Numbered from the stretch's first letter, positions 26,200 through 34,744 are shown. The stretch is DNA of 60,732 nt from an uncultured Bacilli bacterium (GCA_934167485.1 CAKPKL010000009.1:1-60732), one strand, 5' to 3'. A program made the numbers and translations. The notes: a model not told the origin generated them from the letters alone.

Positions 26200-26637
26200 C
26201 TACTTTTTTAATTCTATTTTTAATTTAGCTATAACTTTTTTATGTAATTCAATATCTATATTATGAATTCCCAATGAAGCTATCGCTCCTTCAAATTTTA
26301 TTTGTTTTTTATCAATATTATAACCCCTACGTTTTAATTCTTCAACTATTTGTTTAGGACTAACACTTCCAAAAACTCTATCTTGTTGTCCTGTTTTTAC
26401 TTTAAATGATATTATATCTTTTTCTATTTTTTGTTTTAATGCTTCGCATTTTTTTATTGTTTCTTCCTCTTCTTGTTTTCTTTTTTTATTATCACTATCT
26501 AATCTATTTAGTCCCCCCTGAGTTGCCAAAACTGCATCTCCCTTATTTATTAAAAATACTCCATATCCATCTTTTACATCTAGGATATCTCCACTTTTAC
26601 CTTGTTTTTTTACATCTTTTATCAAAATTATTTTCAT
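26200..26637 (-). CDS. rplI: Ribosomal protein bL9
   Basis: The 145-residue bL9 has the N-terminal RNA-binding domain (MKIILIKDVKKQGKSGDILDVK..GYGVFLI), the long connecting helix (about 50-75) and the C-terminal domain with FGSVSPKQIVEEL. Strong ribosome site AAGGAGGTT. It leads the rplI-dnaB-M23-walJ-rlmH transcript. Confidence 0.97.
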   Translation of the reverse strand: MKIILIKDVKKQGKSGDILDVKDGYGVFLINKGDAVLATQGGLNRLDSDNKKRKQEEEETIKKCEALKQKIEKDIISFKVKTGQQDRVFGSVSPKQIVEELKRRGYNIDKKQIKFEGAIASLGIHNIDIELHKKVIAKLKIELKK

Positions 26638-26684
26638 TTAATAACCTCCTTAAAAGTATATATTTATTATACTATAAAATAAAC

Positions 26685-26710
26685 AAAAAAGATAGAATTT
26701 TCTATCTTTT
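26685..26710 (-). terminator. Terminator of the DHH/hypothetical operon
   Basis: Minus strand: AAAAGATAGA-AAAT-TCTATCTTTTTT, overlapping the stop of the 364-residue gene and separating it from rplI. Confidence 0.85.
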
Positions 26711-27796
26711 CTTTAAGTTATCATCATATACCAGTTGCATATTAAAAGTTAAATCCAATATCATAGGATCACTAGTCTCAATACTTAATGTATCAACTTT
26801 ATCCTTATCTACTTCATCTACTTCTAAAAAATCATTAGCTAATTTCATTGCATATAGTTTTTCATTTATTCTTGATACGCCTGTTTTAGTTAACGGAGCT
26901 GCTTTTCTTGTACCATCAGAATATGCATCTGTAACGCAAATTTCTTGGTATCCACTAGGTCCTATAAAAAACATATCCTCTAATTGTTCACACAATTTAA
27001 ATTTTCTATAAAGTTTACTATTTTCAAATTGTGGGTATGAAATCATATTGGGATCTTGTAGAATTTGATCACTAATTGATAGAATAAGTGTCAACTCTTG
27101 TCTTCTAGACCTTATATACTCCTCTATAAGCTTAACAAAATACTCACGTTTATCTTGCGTTATAGGTAACTTTATCATTAAATCATCTAATTTTTCTCTA
27201 TTAGCTCTTGTGTATACAATTTTATTTACATTAATATCTCCACTTGCCTCTTTTGACTTAAGCTCTTTAATCATATTTATTAGAATATTTAATTGTTTAT
27301 TATAAAAAACTTGCATTTCAATAAAATTTGACTCATTATATTTATACTGACTATCAAAAAAATTTTTAGCTGATTCTTTCGAATCTAAATATTTTTCAAA
27401 CTTTTCATAAGCATCATATAATTGCTCAAGTTTTAATAAATTATCTTTACTCATCTTTATATTAGTAGAATTTTCTATATTTTTGGCTGATTGTCTTATC
27501 TGTGATTCAACATAAGAAATGTTTTCTTGGTAATCTTTTAACTCTTCTTTTGTTTTTACTTTTGCATTAAAAGTCTTATCTACTCCCCTATTATATGAGA
27601 TTATTCTTCCCTTAGTATCTAAACATTCTTCAAGTTGATTTGATATATTACTACAAAGAATACCCAAATCTTCTCTAAATATTTCTTTTAATATTTTAAT
27701 TACTTCATCTTTCCATCTTACATGTTCTTTTTTGGATCCATAAATATCATCTATGCTTGTTTCATATATAAAATTACTAGCATCTAATTTTCTCAT
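26702..27796 (-). CDS. Hypothetical helical protein coupled to the DHH phosphodiesterase
   Basis: I do not recognise this 364-residue protein. It has no signal or membrane segment. Residues ~75-260 are predicted by composition to be mostly helical with coiled-coil character. Near 285-310 is a more ordered motif (FFIGPSGYQEICVTDAYSDG). Its ATG overlaps the stop of the upstream DHH gene (ATATGA), so the two are made together and may work together. AGGAG precedes the start. Confidence 0.7.
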   Translation of the reverse strand: MRKLDASNFIYETSIDDIYGSKKEHVRWKDEVIKILKEIFREDLGILCSNISNQLEECLDTKGRIISYNRGVDKTFNAKVKTKEELKDYQENISYVESQIRQSAKNIENSTNIKMSKDNLLKLEQLYDAYEKFEKYLDSKESAKNFFDSQYKYNESNFIEMQVFYNKQLNILINMIKELKSKEASGDINVNKIVYTRANREKLDDLMIKLPITQDKREYFVKLIEEYIRSRRQELTLILSISDQILQDPNMISYPQFENSKLYRKFKLCEQLEDMFFIGPSGYQEICVTDAYSDGTRKAAPLTKTGVSRINEKLYAMKLANDFLEVDEVDKDKVDTLSIETSDPMILDLTFNMQLVYDDNLKKR

Positions 27797-28767
27797 ATTT
27801 TTTCTCCTTTATTTATTATATCAACTATATCTTGTTTCACTTCTTTTATTGTTTTATTAAGAATTTGGGCAGCTGCATTTGAGCTATGACCTCCACCACC
27901 CATTTGTTTCATAACATTACTTACATCATAATCTCCTAATGATCTTGCGCTTACACCTATTTTTCCATCTTCTAATTTACCTATTGAGAAAGATACTTTA
28001 ACATCTTCAAACGTTAATAATTCTTCTGCTATTTCAGCTAATTCCACATTAGTACAAGTCCTACTTATTATACACATAGCAATATTTTCTGTAACCATAA
28101 AACTATTTCTTATAAAGTTTGCTCTCTTCATATATTCTTCTTTTGTTTCTTTTAATAATTCCTGTTTTAATATTGAATCTGCGCCCATTTCCATTAAAGT
28201 TGATGCCGCTTCATATGTTCTACTTGTTGTTTTTAAATTAAAACCATTTGTGTCTATTTCTATACCAGCCAAAAGTATTGTAGCTATTACATTATCTAAA
28301 TCAAGATTACAATACTCTGCATAATACGTTATTAATTCTGACATGCTTGATAGATTTGAATCTATATATAAAAACTTACTATTTTTTATATATGATTTAT
28401 TTTTAATATGATGATCTAAAATAATTGTATCATATTCATCAACTGCTTTTGGATATTCTACTCTTTCTTGTTGATGTACATCTGTTATTATAAGTAAAAC
28501 ATTACCTGTCAATTTTTTATAAGTTTCTGCATCTACACAAATTATATCTTTTTCCATTTTATTAAATGCTTGTTTAATATTTGAATTATATTTATCTAAA
28601 TGTTTAATATTTAAAAATAAATACGCAGTTTTGCCAAATGATTCAATAATTTCACATAAACCAAGAGAAGAGCCTAAGGAATCTAAATCTGGATCTTTGT
28701 GCCCCATTACTATAAAATTATCATATTTACTTATTAAATCATTTAATTTTTGAAATAGTTTTTCCAT
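27793..28767 (-). CDS. Soluble DHH-DHHA1 phosphodiesterase, GdpP-like
   Basis: The 324-residue protein has the DHH-family motifs GHKDPDLDSLGS near residues 21-32, TDVH near 92, DHH near 116, and the DHHA1 signature GGGGHSSNAA near 293-302 preceded by SARSLG. This closely resembles the catalytic half of GdpP (c-di-AMP phosphodiesterase), and the gene lies just upstream of rplI-dnaB, where gdpP sits in Bacilli. The membrane, PAS and GGDEF-like domains of GdpP are absent. Alternatives are the NrnA nano-RNase or Pde2 types. The start at 28767 (ATG after GGTGATACC) is preferred over an upstream TTG, which would add a short hydrophobic segment. Confidence 0.85.
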   Translation of the reverse strand: MEKLFQKLNDLISKYDNFIVMGHKDPDLDSLGSSLGLCEIIESFGKTAYLFLNIKHLDKYNSNIKQAFNKMEKDIICVDAETYKKLTGNVLLIITDVHQQERVEYPKAVDEYDTIILDHHIKNKSYIKNSKFLYIDSNLSSMSELITYYAEYCNLDLDNVIATILLAGIEIDTNGFNLKTTSRTYEAASTLMEMGADSILKQELLKETKEEYMKRANFIRNSFMVTENIAMCIISRTCTNVELAEIAEELLTFEDVKVSFSIGKLEDGKIGVSARSLGDYDVSNVMKQMGGGGHSSNAAAQILNKTIKEVKQDIVDIINKGEKI

Positions 28768-28822
28768 GGTATCACCACTATTATTGTACAATAAAATATA
28801 AAATATAAAAATACAAATTACT

Positions 28823-28863
28823 AAAAAGGACAAATATTTACATATATCTTGTAAATACTTGCC
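28823..28863 (-). terminator. Terminator of yvcK-whiA
   Basis: Minus strand: a 14-bp stem with one bulged base (GGCAAGTATTTACA / TGTAAATATTTGTCC) followed by TTTTT, starting directly after the whiA stop. Confidence 0.85.
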
Positions 28864-29781
28864 CTACATATCACTATTTCTAATTTTATTAGCTAACTCT
28901 TTTATTTTAGTAAATCTATGATGTAATCCAGATTTAGTTATAGGTGTTTGTGTTTCTATACTTATTATATTACTTAATTCAGTAAGCGATGCTTCTTTAT
29001 ACTTTAATCTATAAATTGCAGCTATCTTAGTTTTATCATCTAATAAATCTATACCACCTATACTATTTATAAGTTCTATATCTTGAACCTGTTTTGATGC
29101 TGTTTCTATTATTTTATCTACATTAGCCTGTTCACAATTGTTAAGTCTATTTGTCATGTTTTTATGATCTCTATAGATTCTTATGTCTTCATAATATAGA
29201 AGAGCTTGTATAGCATTTATCATTCTTAGGAAATCTCCTATTTTTTCTGCTTCTTTTATATATATCATAAATTTAGTTTCTCTTTTTATTACTTTACTGT
29301 TTAAATAATACATATTAAGTTTTTCTTTTATAAATTCTGCATATTCAAGATTATCCACTAAAAATTCTAAATGATATCTAGATTTTTTAGGATCATTTAT
29401 ACTACCTGTTGCGATAAATACTCCTCTTAAATATGTTCTTATCAAAACATCATCATCAACTATATAGTTAGCAGGTATATTAGTATTTAAACTTAAATCT
29501 TTTTTTATTAATTCAATTTTTTGAGTAATTTCTAATATATATATATAGTTTTTATTATAGTTATATCCATGACGCACTGTTATTTTAGGACTAATATTAT
29601 ATAACTCTTTTATGTAATTAAAAATATGTCTAGCTACACTTGAATTTTCTGTTGTTATTTTTATTTCTCTTGATGTTATAGTAGCATTGTTTCTTAAGAT
29701 TGCTGAAAGTTCACTAGTAGCTTCTAATTTATCTATTTCTAATTTACTTAATTCGTTTTTTACTATGCCAGTGAATGACAT
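28864..29781 (-). CDS. whiA: DNA-binding protein WhiA
   Basis: The 305-residue protein combines an N-terminal LAGLIDADG-like fold (YLRGVFIATGSINDPKKSRYHLEF near 113-136) with a C-terminal WhiA helix-turn-helix (YKEASLTELSNII...SGLHHRF). WhiA influences cell division and chromosome segregation in Bacillus and sporulation septation in actinomycetes. It follows yvcK by 8 bases, as in Bacillus (yvcJ-yvcK-whiA); yvcJ/rapZ is absent from this site. Confidence 0.96.
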   Translation of the reverse strand: MSFTGIVKNELSKLEIDKLEATSELSAILRNNATITSREIKITTENSSVARHIFNYIKELYNISPKITVRHGYNYNKNYIYILEITQKIELIKKDLSLNTNIPANYIVDDDVLIRTYLRGVFIATGSINDPKKSRYHLEFLVDNLEYAEFIKEKLNMYYLNSKVIKRETKFMIYIKEAEKIGDFLRMINAIQALLYYEDIRIYRDHKNMTNRLNNCEQANVDKIIETASKQVQDIELINSIGGIDLLDDKTKIAAIYRLKYKEASLTELSNIISIETQTPITKSGLHHRFTKIKELANKIRNSDM

Positions 29782-29789
29782 AACACCAC

Positions 29790-30740
29790 CTACTTTTTCA
29801 TTAAATAATAAAATATATGGAACCCAAGTTTAATATTATCATGTCTTAATAAATGATTGTCAGTAATATAAGTGAGATCATCACCTATTGCTTCTAACTC
29901 ATATTTTTTAAAGTTTTCTTTATCAAATTTTACTGCATCCTTTTGTTCTGCTGTTTCATAAACTTTTGCCATTTCATCATCTATTTTACCTGTGTTAGCA
30001 AGTACTACATCTACATGTCTTTTACCTAAATATCCATTTAATTTTTGTATATGATCTGTTACTTTAAAACCATCTGTTTCTCCTGGCTGAGTCATCATAT
30101 TGCAAACATACATAATTTTTGCTGGACTTTTTTCTATTTCTTTTACTACGTCATCTATTAGTAAATTTGGAATAATACTTGTAAATAAGCTACCCATACT
30201 AAGTATTATTAAATCTGCATCTTTTATTGCTTTTAATGCTTCTTTAGTAGGTATTGCAGGTTCTTTATAATAAACCTTTCTTATTTTACCTTTATGCCCA
30301 GTAATATTATGTTCTCCCACTATTGTTGTACCATCTTCCATGTCTGCTACTAAAGTTACATTATCTTCTGTAAGAGGAACTACTTTTCCTTTTAAATTTA
30401 AAACTTTGCTCAATGCCTCTATACCATCAGATAAATTACCACTTACCTCAGCTGCAGCTGTTAAAAGAAGGTTCCCCACTGTATGTCCATCAAGATCACT
30501 TGTAGTAGAAAATCTATAATTAAATAAATCCATAACAAGTGGTTCTGTTTCGGATAAAGCCACTAAAACTCTTCTAATATCTCCAACTGCAGGAATACTA
30601 AATTCTTCTCTTAGTATACCTGTACTTTTACCGTCATCACAAACTGTTACTATTGCAGTTATATCAAGAGGATATTGTTTTAATCCTCTAAGCAGATTAG
30701 ACATTCCTGTTCCACCACCAAGTACTACAACTTTTTTCAT
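29790..30740 (-). CDS. yvcK: YvcK/gluconeogenesis factor (CofD-like)
   Basis: A 316-residue Rossmann-fold protein with VVLGGGTGMSNLL at the start, DDGKSTG near 37 and GDIRR near 54, all hallmarks of YvcK. In Bacillus it binds UDP-sugars and is needed for growth on gluconeogenic carbon sources and for normal cell-wall synthesis. Start: the ATG at 30740, nine bases after an in-frame GTG, has the better-spaced AGGTGATG. Confidence 0.95.
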   Translation of the reverse strand: MKKVVVLGGGTGMSNLLRGLKQYPLDITAIVTVCDDGKSTGILREEFSIPAVGDIRRVLVALSETEPLVMDLFNYRFSTTSDLDGHTVGNLLLTAAAEVSGNLSDGIEALSKVLNLKGKVVPLTEDNVTLVADMEDGTTIVGEHNITGHKGKIRKVYYKEPAIPTKEALKAIKDADLIILSMGSLFTSIIPNLLIDDVVKEIEKSPAKIMYVCNMMTQPGETDGFKVTDHIQKLNGYLGKRHVDVVLANTGKIDDEMAKVYETAEQKDAVKFDKENFKKYELEAIGDDLTYITDNHLLRHDNIKLGFHIFYYLMKK

Positions 30741-30781
30741 TTTCATCACCTAATTAATTATACTAAAAAAAGACTGATATT

Positions 30782-31615
30782 TCAATCTTTTAAATTATTT
30801 GATATTTCTACAAATATTTCTATAGGTAATTGTTCTGCGCGTGCTGTTAAATCTAAATTATGTTTTTGTAAAATTGGTTCTATTTGTTCTAAATCATATC
30901 CTTTAAGATTATTTCTTAAATTTTTTCTTTTTTGTTTAAATGAATCTCTTACTAATCTAAAAAACAAACTTTGATTATTTAATTTTATTAAATTTTCACG
31001 TCTAGTAAATTCTATAACTATACTATCAACATTAGGTTTTGGTATAAATACATTTCTAGATACATCTAATAGTTTTTTTACATCAAAATAATAGTTTAAA
31101 TATACAGATAAAGAGTTATATTCTTTTGTTTTTGGTACTGCTTTAAATCTATCTCCAACTTCCTTTTGTACCATTACAACTAATTTATCTACTGGAACAC
31201 TCTCTTCTATGAATTTCATAATTATAGGAGTTGTAATGTAGTATGGTAAATTAGCAACTACATATAATTTTTTATAATTATATTTTTTTATATCCTCATT
31301 AGGATTTGATTTTAGAAAATCTTCAAATTTTATCTCTACATTATTTAAACCTTTTAAATTATCATTTAATAAGTCTTTCAATGTTGTATCTATTTCATAG
31401 CATAATACATTTTTAGCATACTCTGAAAGTTTATATGTAAGAGACCCTGCCCCTGGTCCAATTTCAATTACAAGAGTATCCTTGTCTATACCTGATTTTG
31501 AGATTATGTTACCTATTATATTTTCATCTATTATAAAATTTTGTCCAAACATTTTCTTTAAGTTAAATCCATATTTATTCATTTTTTCTTTAAATTTAAT
31601 TAGTGAATATTCCAT
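30782..31615 (-). CDS. rsmA: 16S rRNA (adenine1518/1519-N6)-dimethyltransferase
   Basis: The 277-residue KsgA/RsmA has the SAM-binding EIGPGAGSLT near 51-60, catalytic NLPYYI near 122-127 and the C-terminal helical domain. It dimethylates two adjacent adenosines in helix 45 of 16S rRNA late in 30S assembly. As in Bacillus, it follows the yabE-like 3D-domain gene and is in the metG-tatD neighbourhood; rnmV, usually just before it, is missing. Confidence 0.96.
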   Translation of the reverse strand: MEYSLIKFKEKMNKYGFNLKKMFGQNFIIDENIIGNIISKSGIDKDTLVIEIGPGAGSLTYKLSEYAKNVLCYEIDTTLKDLLNDNLKGLNNVEIKFEDFLKSNPNEDIKKYNYKKLYVVANLPYYITTPIIMKFIEESVPVDKLVVMVQKEVGDRFKAVPKTKEYNSLSVYLNYYFDVKKLLDVSRNVFIPKPNVDSIVIEFTRRENLIKLNNQSLFFRLVRDSFKQKRKNLRNNLKGYDLEQIEPILQKHNLDLTARAEQLPIEIFVEISNNLKD

Positions 31616-31657
31616 ACAATCATTCCTTCTCCATTATAATAGCACAAAAAAAGGATT

Positions 31658-32347
31658 TTACCAACCCCATCTTTGTACACTAAATGATGTATTTGAACTT
31701 GTAGCTCCTCCATTAATGGCTTCTGCTTGTGAAGAAAAAGCAACATCCATCCACACTACACCTTGTGCCCAAGCATCTCTCATAGATGATCCACTATCAA
31801 GTACAATACCTACAAATTCATCAAGTACTCCATTATTTATTTTAACTATAGTTCCGCAAGGAAAAGCTGAATTATCTGCTGCAAGTATTCTTACATTTCC
31901 ATAGCTATAATCATTATAATATACTCCATCATTAATTAAACTATGATTCACTCCTTCACGAGTTAAACAAGATACATTTCCTACCATACTACATCCAGGG
32001 CAATCTGGACCATATCCAGTTAATTTACCACTATAAGATCCCTCTCTACCAGAACCTAATTCAACAACTTCATTTCTCATATCACTTATATGAGTATAGG
32101 CAAGACCATCATAAGTATAATCAAGACCATTAACACCTTCTACAAGAACCACAGGATCTGCATTTGAAGGTTTATTCTCATTATAAACATAATCTGTATT
32201 ATAAGCAACAATTTCATTTATTATAGTCGCAGTTTTATCTTTTGTTGGATTATATAATGTAGTTCCTGTATTTAACATAGTAACTGTTATTATCGTAATC
32301 ATCCCAACAATTGATAAGATTAATGAAAATTTTACTTTTGTTGTCAT
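31658..32347 (-). CDS. Secreted 3D-domain protein, YabE-like
   Basis: The 229-residue protein has an N-terminal signal/anchor helix (about 5-25), a linker, and a C-terminal 3D domain named for its three aspartates: AAD near 160, VLDSGS near 184 and WMDVAF near 202. The 3D fold is a lytic-transglycosylase-type barrel found in YabE and resuscitation-promoting-factor-like proteins; it acts on peptidoglycan. Two Cys pairs (CPGCS, SC) sit before it. Placed just upstream of rsmA like B. subtilis yabE, but much shorter. Start chosen at 32347 (GAGGTGATAAG ATG) rather than a TTG 27 bases upstream. Confidence 0.85.
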   Translation of the reverse strand: MTTKVKFSLILSIVGMITIITVTMLNTGTTLYNPTKDKTATIINEIVAYNTDYVYNENKPSNADPVVLVEGVNGLDYTYDGLAYTHISDMRNEVVELGSGREGSYSGKLTGYGPDCPGCSMVGNVSCLTREGVNHSLINDGVYYNDYSYGNVRILAADNSAFPCGTIVKINNGVLDEFVGIVLDSGSSMRDAWAQGVVWMDVAFSSQAEAINGGATSSNTSFSVQRWGW

Positions 32348-32460
32348 CTTATCACCTCTACATTGGTAACCCAATTATAGCATATTTATATTTTTAAGTC
32401 AAATCCATGTAAAGTATTAAAAATATTAAGAATTATCTATTGACTTTATAAAAAAAATTA

Positions 32461-32493
32461 AAATCATAGTTAATTTTTAGCTAACTATGATTT
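32461..32493 (-). terminator. Hairpin directly after the second variable pilin gene
   Basis: A perfect 12-bp stem, AAATCATAGTTA / TAACTATGATTT, with a 9-nt loop, 6 bases after the stop, then TAATTTTTTT on the minus strand. It can terminate transcription and matches the position of the hairpin after variable pilin gene 1. Confidence 0.75.
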
Positions 32494-32498
32494 AAGTT

Positions 32499-33599
32499 TT
32501 AGTTTAATTTAGATTTTAAGACAGCTATAACTGGACGAACGCCATAGCTGAAGCCGTCGGCGACGCTGTTGCCTACCAAGGTGCCACCATAGTACACAAG
32601 CCACGCGCTGCCAGAAGTAGACGCAAGAGGGGAAATTGTCCAATAACCAACTGTGGCTACATCTGAATTATTTAAACAGCCTCTATCTGTACAATTTTGG
32701 CTTGTTCTATCATATAACCATCCATATTTAAATCCTGTTGTACTTTTTTCTTTTGTATTTGTATCAAAATAAAATTCTGAACCTGATGTTTTTTCATCCC
32801 AAGTTGTGTTTCCTGTGATTTGAGCAACCTCCTGAGCTGTAATTACTCTTGCTTTATAACTACTATAATCTATTGTATATTTTGCTTTACTTGTTTGGCC
32901 TGTTTGATCTATTGAATAATTTGTTGGAACTTCTGTACCAATCCAATCTTTTGTATCTTCATTTAATTTATTTAAAAATTCTTCACTTGGACCACTTGCA
33001 TTACTCACACTTGAATTCCATGCTATAGTTGCTGTTGTATTATGATCCAATATTAAATTTACTTTATCACTTCCATCATCATTAAATGCATAGAATTTCA
33101 TACATCCACTATTTACACCTGTATTACTTTGTGTTTCTGTATAAGTATCACAACTCTTACCTGTTGTTACATCAAAATATACTACTTCTCCATTTGTATA
33201 TGTTTTGTTATTTGCATCTTCAATTTTTCCATATGTATATTCTGTTTCTTTTCCATTTACTTTACAACTTTTTAATAATATTTCTCCTTGTGTTGTTATA
33301 TTTACTTCACATACTACTTTAGCTCCATTATAATCTACTTTTAATGTTGTATCTCCTTGGGTTAATGTTTTTCCATCTTCTGTTATATATTTTCCACTTG
33401 GTATTGCCTGTCCATTTAGTTGGGCTTTTGCTACTGAGTTTTCTACTGCATCTGCATATAATTCTATACTTCTTTTTATACTAGAATTTTTACTATCTTC
33501 TATTATATCTAATACTATTGGAGTTGCAATTAGTGCGATTATTGCGAGTATTACTATGACTGCTAATAACTCTATTAAAGTAAAACCATTTCTTTTCAT
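32499..33599 (-). CDS. Pilin-like secreted protein with C-terminal DGR-type variable domain (copy 2)
   Basis: The 366-residue paralogue of the gene at 15253 begins MKRN, then the same prepilin helix GFTLIELLAVIVILAIIALI and a nearly identical continuation (ATPIVLDIIEDSKNSS). The middle contains paired cysteines. The C-terminal domain ends ...SAWLVYYGG...GVRPVIAVL, the closing pattern of formylglycine-enzyme-like lectin folds seen in DGR targets. The last ~120 bp are GC-rich with NNY codons. It has its own strong promoter with the same leader (AGGAGGATAACATG) as copy 1, and is inserted between tatD and the yabE-like gene, which are normally close neighbours. Confidence 0.85.
   Translation of the reverse strand: MKRNGFTLIELLAVIVILAIIALIATPIVLDIIEDSKNSSIKRSIELYADAVENSVAKAQLNGQAIPSGKYITEDGKTLTQGDTTLKVDYNGAKVVCEVNITTQGEILLKSCKVNGKETEYTYGKIEDANNKTYTNGEVVYFDVTTGKSCDTYTETQSNTGVNSGCMKFYAFNDDGSDKVNLILDHNTTATIAWNSSVSNASGPSEEFLNKLNEDTKDWIGTEVPTNYSIDQTGQTSKAKYTIDYSSYKARVITAQEVAQITGNTTWDEKTSGSEFYFDTNTKEKSTTGFKYGWLYDRTSQNCTDRGCLNNSDVATVGYWTISPLASTSGSAWLVYYGGTLVGNSVADGFSYGVRPVIAVLKSKLN
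32533..32645 (-). other. Predicted DGR variable region 2
   Basis: 67 of 120 bases at 32521-32640 are G or C, far above the rest of the gene. The coding strand runs TCT ACT TCT GGC AGC GCG TGG CTT GTG TAC TAT GGT GGC ACC...; NNY codons alternate with apparently fixed Ala-Trp, Val, Gly, Leu and GVRPVI positions. The pattern and tail differ from variable region 1, implying a different template repeat. Limits are approximate. Confidence 0.75.
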
Positions 33600-33626
33600 G
33601 TTATCCTCCTATATTTTACTATCTAA

Positions 33627-33655
33627 ATTATATATTATCTTGTCCTATTAGTCAA
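33627..33655 (-). promoter_or_regulatory. Promoter of variable pilin gene 2
   Basis: Minus strand: TTGACT (33650-33655), 17-bp spacer, TATAAT (33627-33632), overlapping the end of tatD. Confidence 0.85.
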
Positions 33656-34397
33656 TATTTATACTAAATTCTTTTAATGCATTTTCCCCCGTTTGATTTA
33701 TTATATCTTCTATACTTAAATTTTTTAATTCAGCTAATTTTAAAGCGACATAATATACATTTGAAGGTTTATTTTTTTGTCCTCTATATGGTTCTGGTGT
33801 TAAATAGGGACTGTCTGTTTCAAGTAATATATATTTTAAATCAATATCTTTTACTATTTCCTGTAATTTTTTTGAATTTTTAAAAGTTAATACTCCTCCT
33901 ACACCAATTTTATAACCTATCTTTATAAATTCACGTGCCATTTCTAAACTAGAATTAAAACAATGTATTGAACCCTTTAAATTATATTTTTTTAATATAT
34001 CATAAGTATCTTGTATTGCTTCTCTAGAATGTACTATAACGGCCTTATTATATTTTTTAGCTATATCTAATTGTTTAATAAATAATTCTTTTTGTTGTTC
34101 TTTATTGTCTTTTACCCAGTAATAATCTAAACCTATTTCTCCTATACCAACTATTTTTTTATTATTTAAGTTATCTTCTATAAATTTTAAATCAGATTCT
34201 TTAAAATTTTCTATTTCTTCAGGATGAATGCCCAATGTACCATATACATTGTCATATTTATTTACAAGTTCTATAACTTCTTTATTTGTTTTTAAATCAC
34301 AACCACTTGCAATCATTATTCCATCAAATTCATTTATTATCTCATCTAAATTATTATAGTCATCACATGATAGATGACAATGAGTATCTATTAACAT
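33648..34397 (-). CDS. tatD: TatD-family metal-dependent deoxyribonuclease
   Basis: A 249-residue TIM-barrel hydrolase: metal-binding DTHCHL at 3-8, GEIGLDYYW near 86-94, VHSRE near 122, SIHCFN near 144, and ETDSPYL near 193. The family has DNase (3'-5') and related activities used in DNA repair and turnover. It lies downstream of metG as in Bacillus (metS-tatD), here separated by a small membrane protein gene. GGTGATAAA precedes ATG. Confidence 0.94.
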   Translation of the reverse strand: MLIDTHCHLSCDDYNNLDEIINEFDGIMIASGCDLKTNKEVIELVNKYDNVYGTLGIHPEEIENFKESDLKFIEDNLNNKKIVGIGEIGLDYYWVKDNKEQQKELFIKQLDIAKKYNKAVIVHSREAIQDTYDILKKYNLKGSIHCFNSSLEMAREFIKIGYKIGVGGVLTFKNSKKLQEIVKDIDLKYILLETDSPYLTPEPYRGQKNKPSNVYYVALKLAELKNLSIEDIINQTGENALKEFSINID

Positions 34398-34441
34398 TTT
34401 ATCACCAAAAAAATTATACCATAAACAGTATAATTTTTCTA

Positions 34442-34603
34442 TTACTTTGATATTTTACCAATTATTAAAAATATATAAAAGGTAATTAAATAAGCTAAAT
34501 CATACAAATCCTTGCTAACAACGAAACTACCTAAGAATAGATATGTAATAAATACTACTGTAAGTATCCATAAATATTCTCCAATACTTTTATTTGTTAT
34601 CAT
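34442..34603 (-). CDS. Small two-helix membrane protein
   Basis: A 53-codon reading frame (MITNKSIGEYLWILTVVF..., ending IIGKISK) with two hydrophobic segments at about 9-25 and 33-48. AAGGAG lies 6 bases before the ATG, a strong sign that it is translated. I do not recognise a family. It fills the otherwise empty 330-bp gap between tatD and metG. A transmembrane regulator or toxin-like peptide cannot be excluded. Confidence 0.6.
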   Translation of the reverse strand: MITNKSIGEYLWILTVVFITYLFLGSFVVSKDLYDLAYLITFYIFLIIGKISK

Positions 34604-34717
34604 ACTCTCTCCTTATATTTAGCGCAACAATAAAACTATAACACATATAATAATTTTAATAAATAGTTATTTAAATAATTTAGTCGACAAAATAATACAA
34701 TTTACATATTATTTTAC

Positions 34718-34744
34718 AAAAAAAGAGTTAATTTGCTAACTCTT
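34718..34744 (-). terminator. Terminator of dut-metG
   Basis: Minus strand: AAGAGTTA-GCAAAT-TAACTCTT followed by TTTTT, overlapping the metG stop. Confidence 0.8.

Noticed and set aside
26406..27011. 200-codon plus-strand frame across rplI and its neighbour
   Set aside because: It spans two real minus-strand genes and a terminator, and its Leu/Phe/Tyr-rich product is typical of antisense frames in AT-rich DNA.
28768..28833. N-terminal hydrophobic extension of the DHH protein from a TTG start
   Set aside because: The ATG at 28767 has a ribosome site at proper spacing, while the extension lies in an AT-rich leader directly after the whiA terminator and lacks a site.
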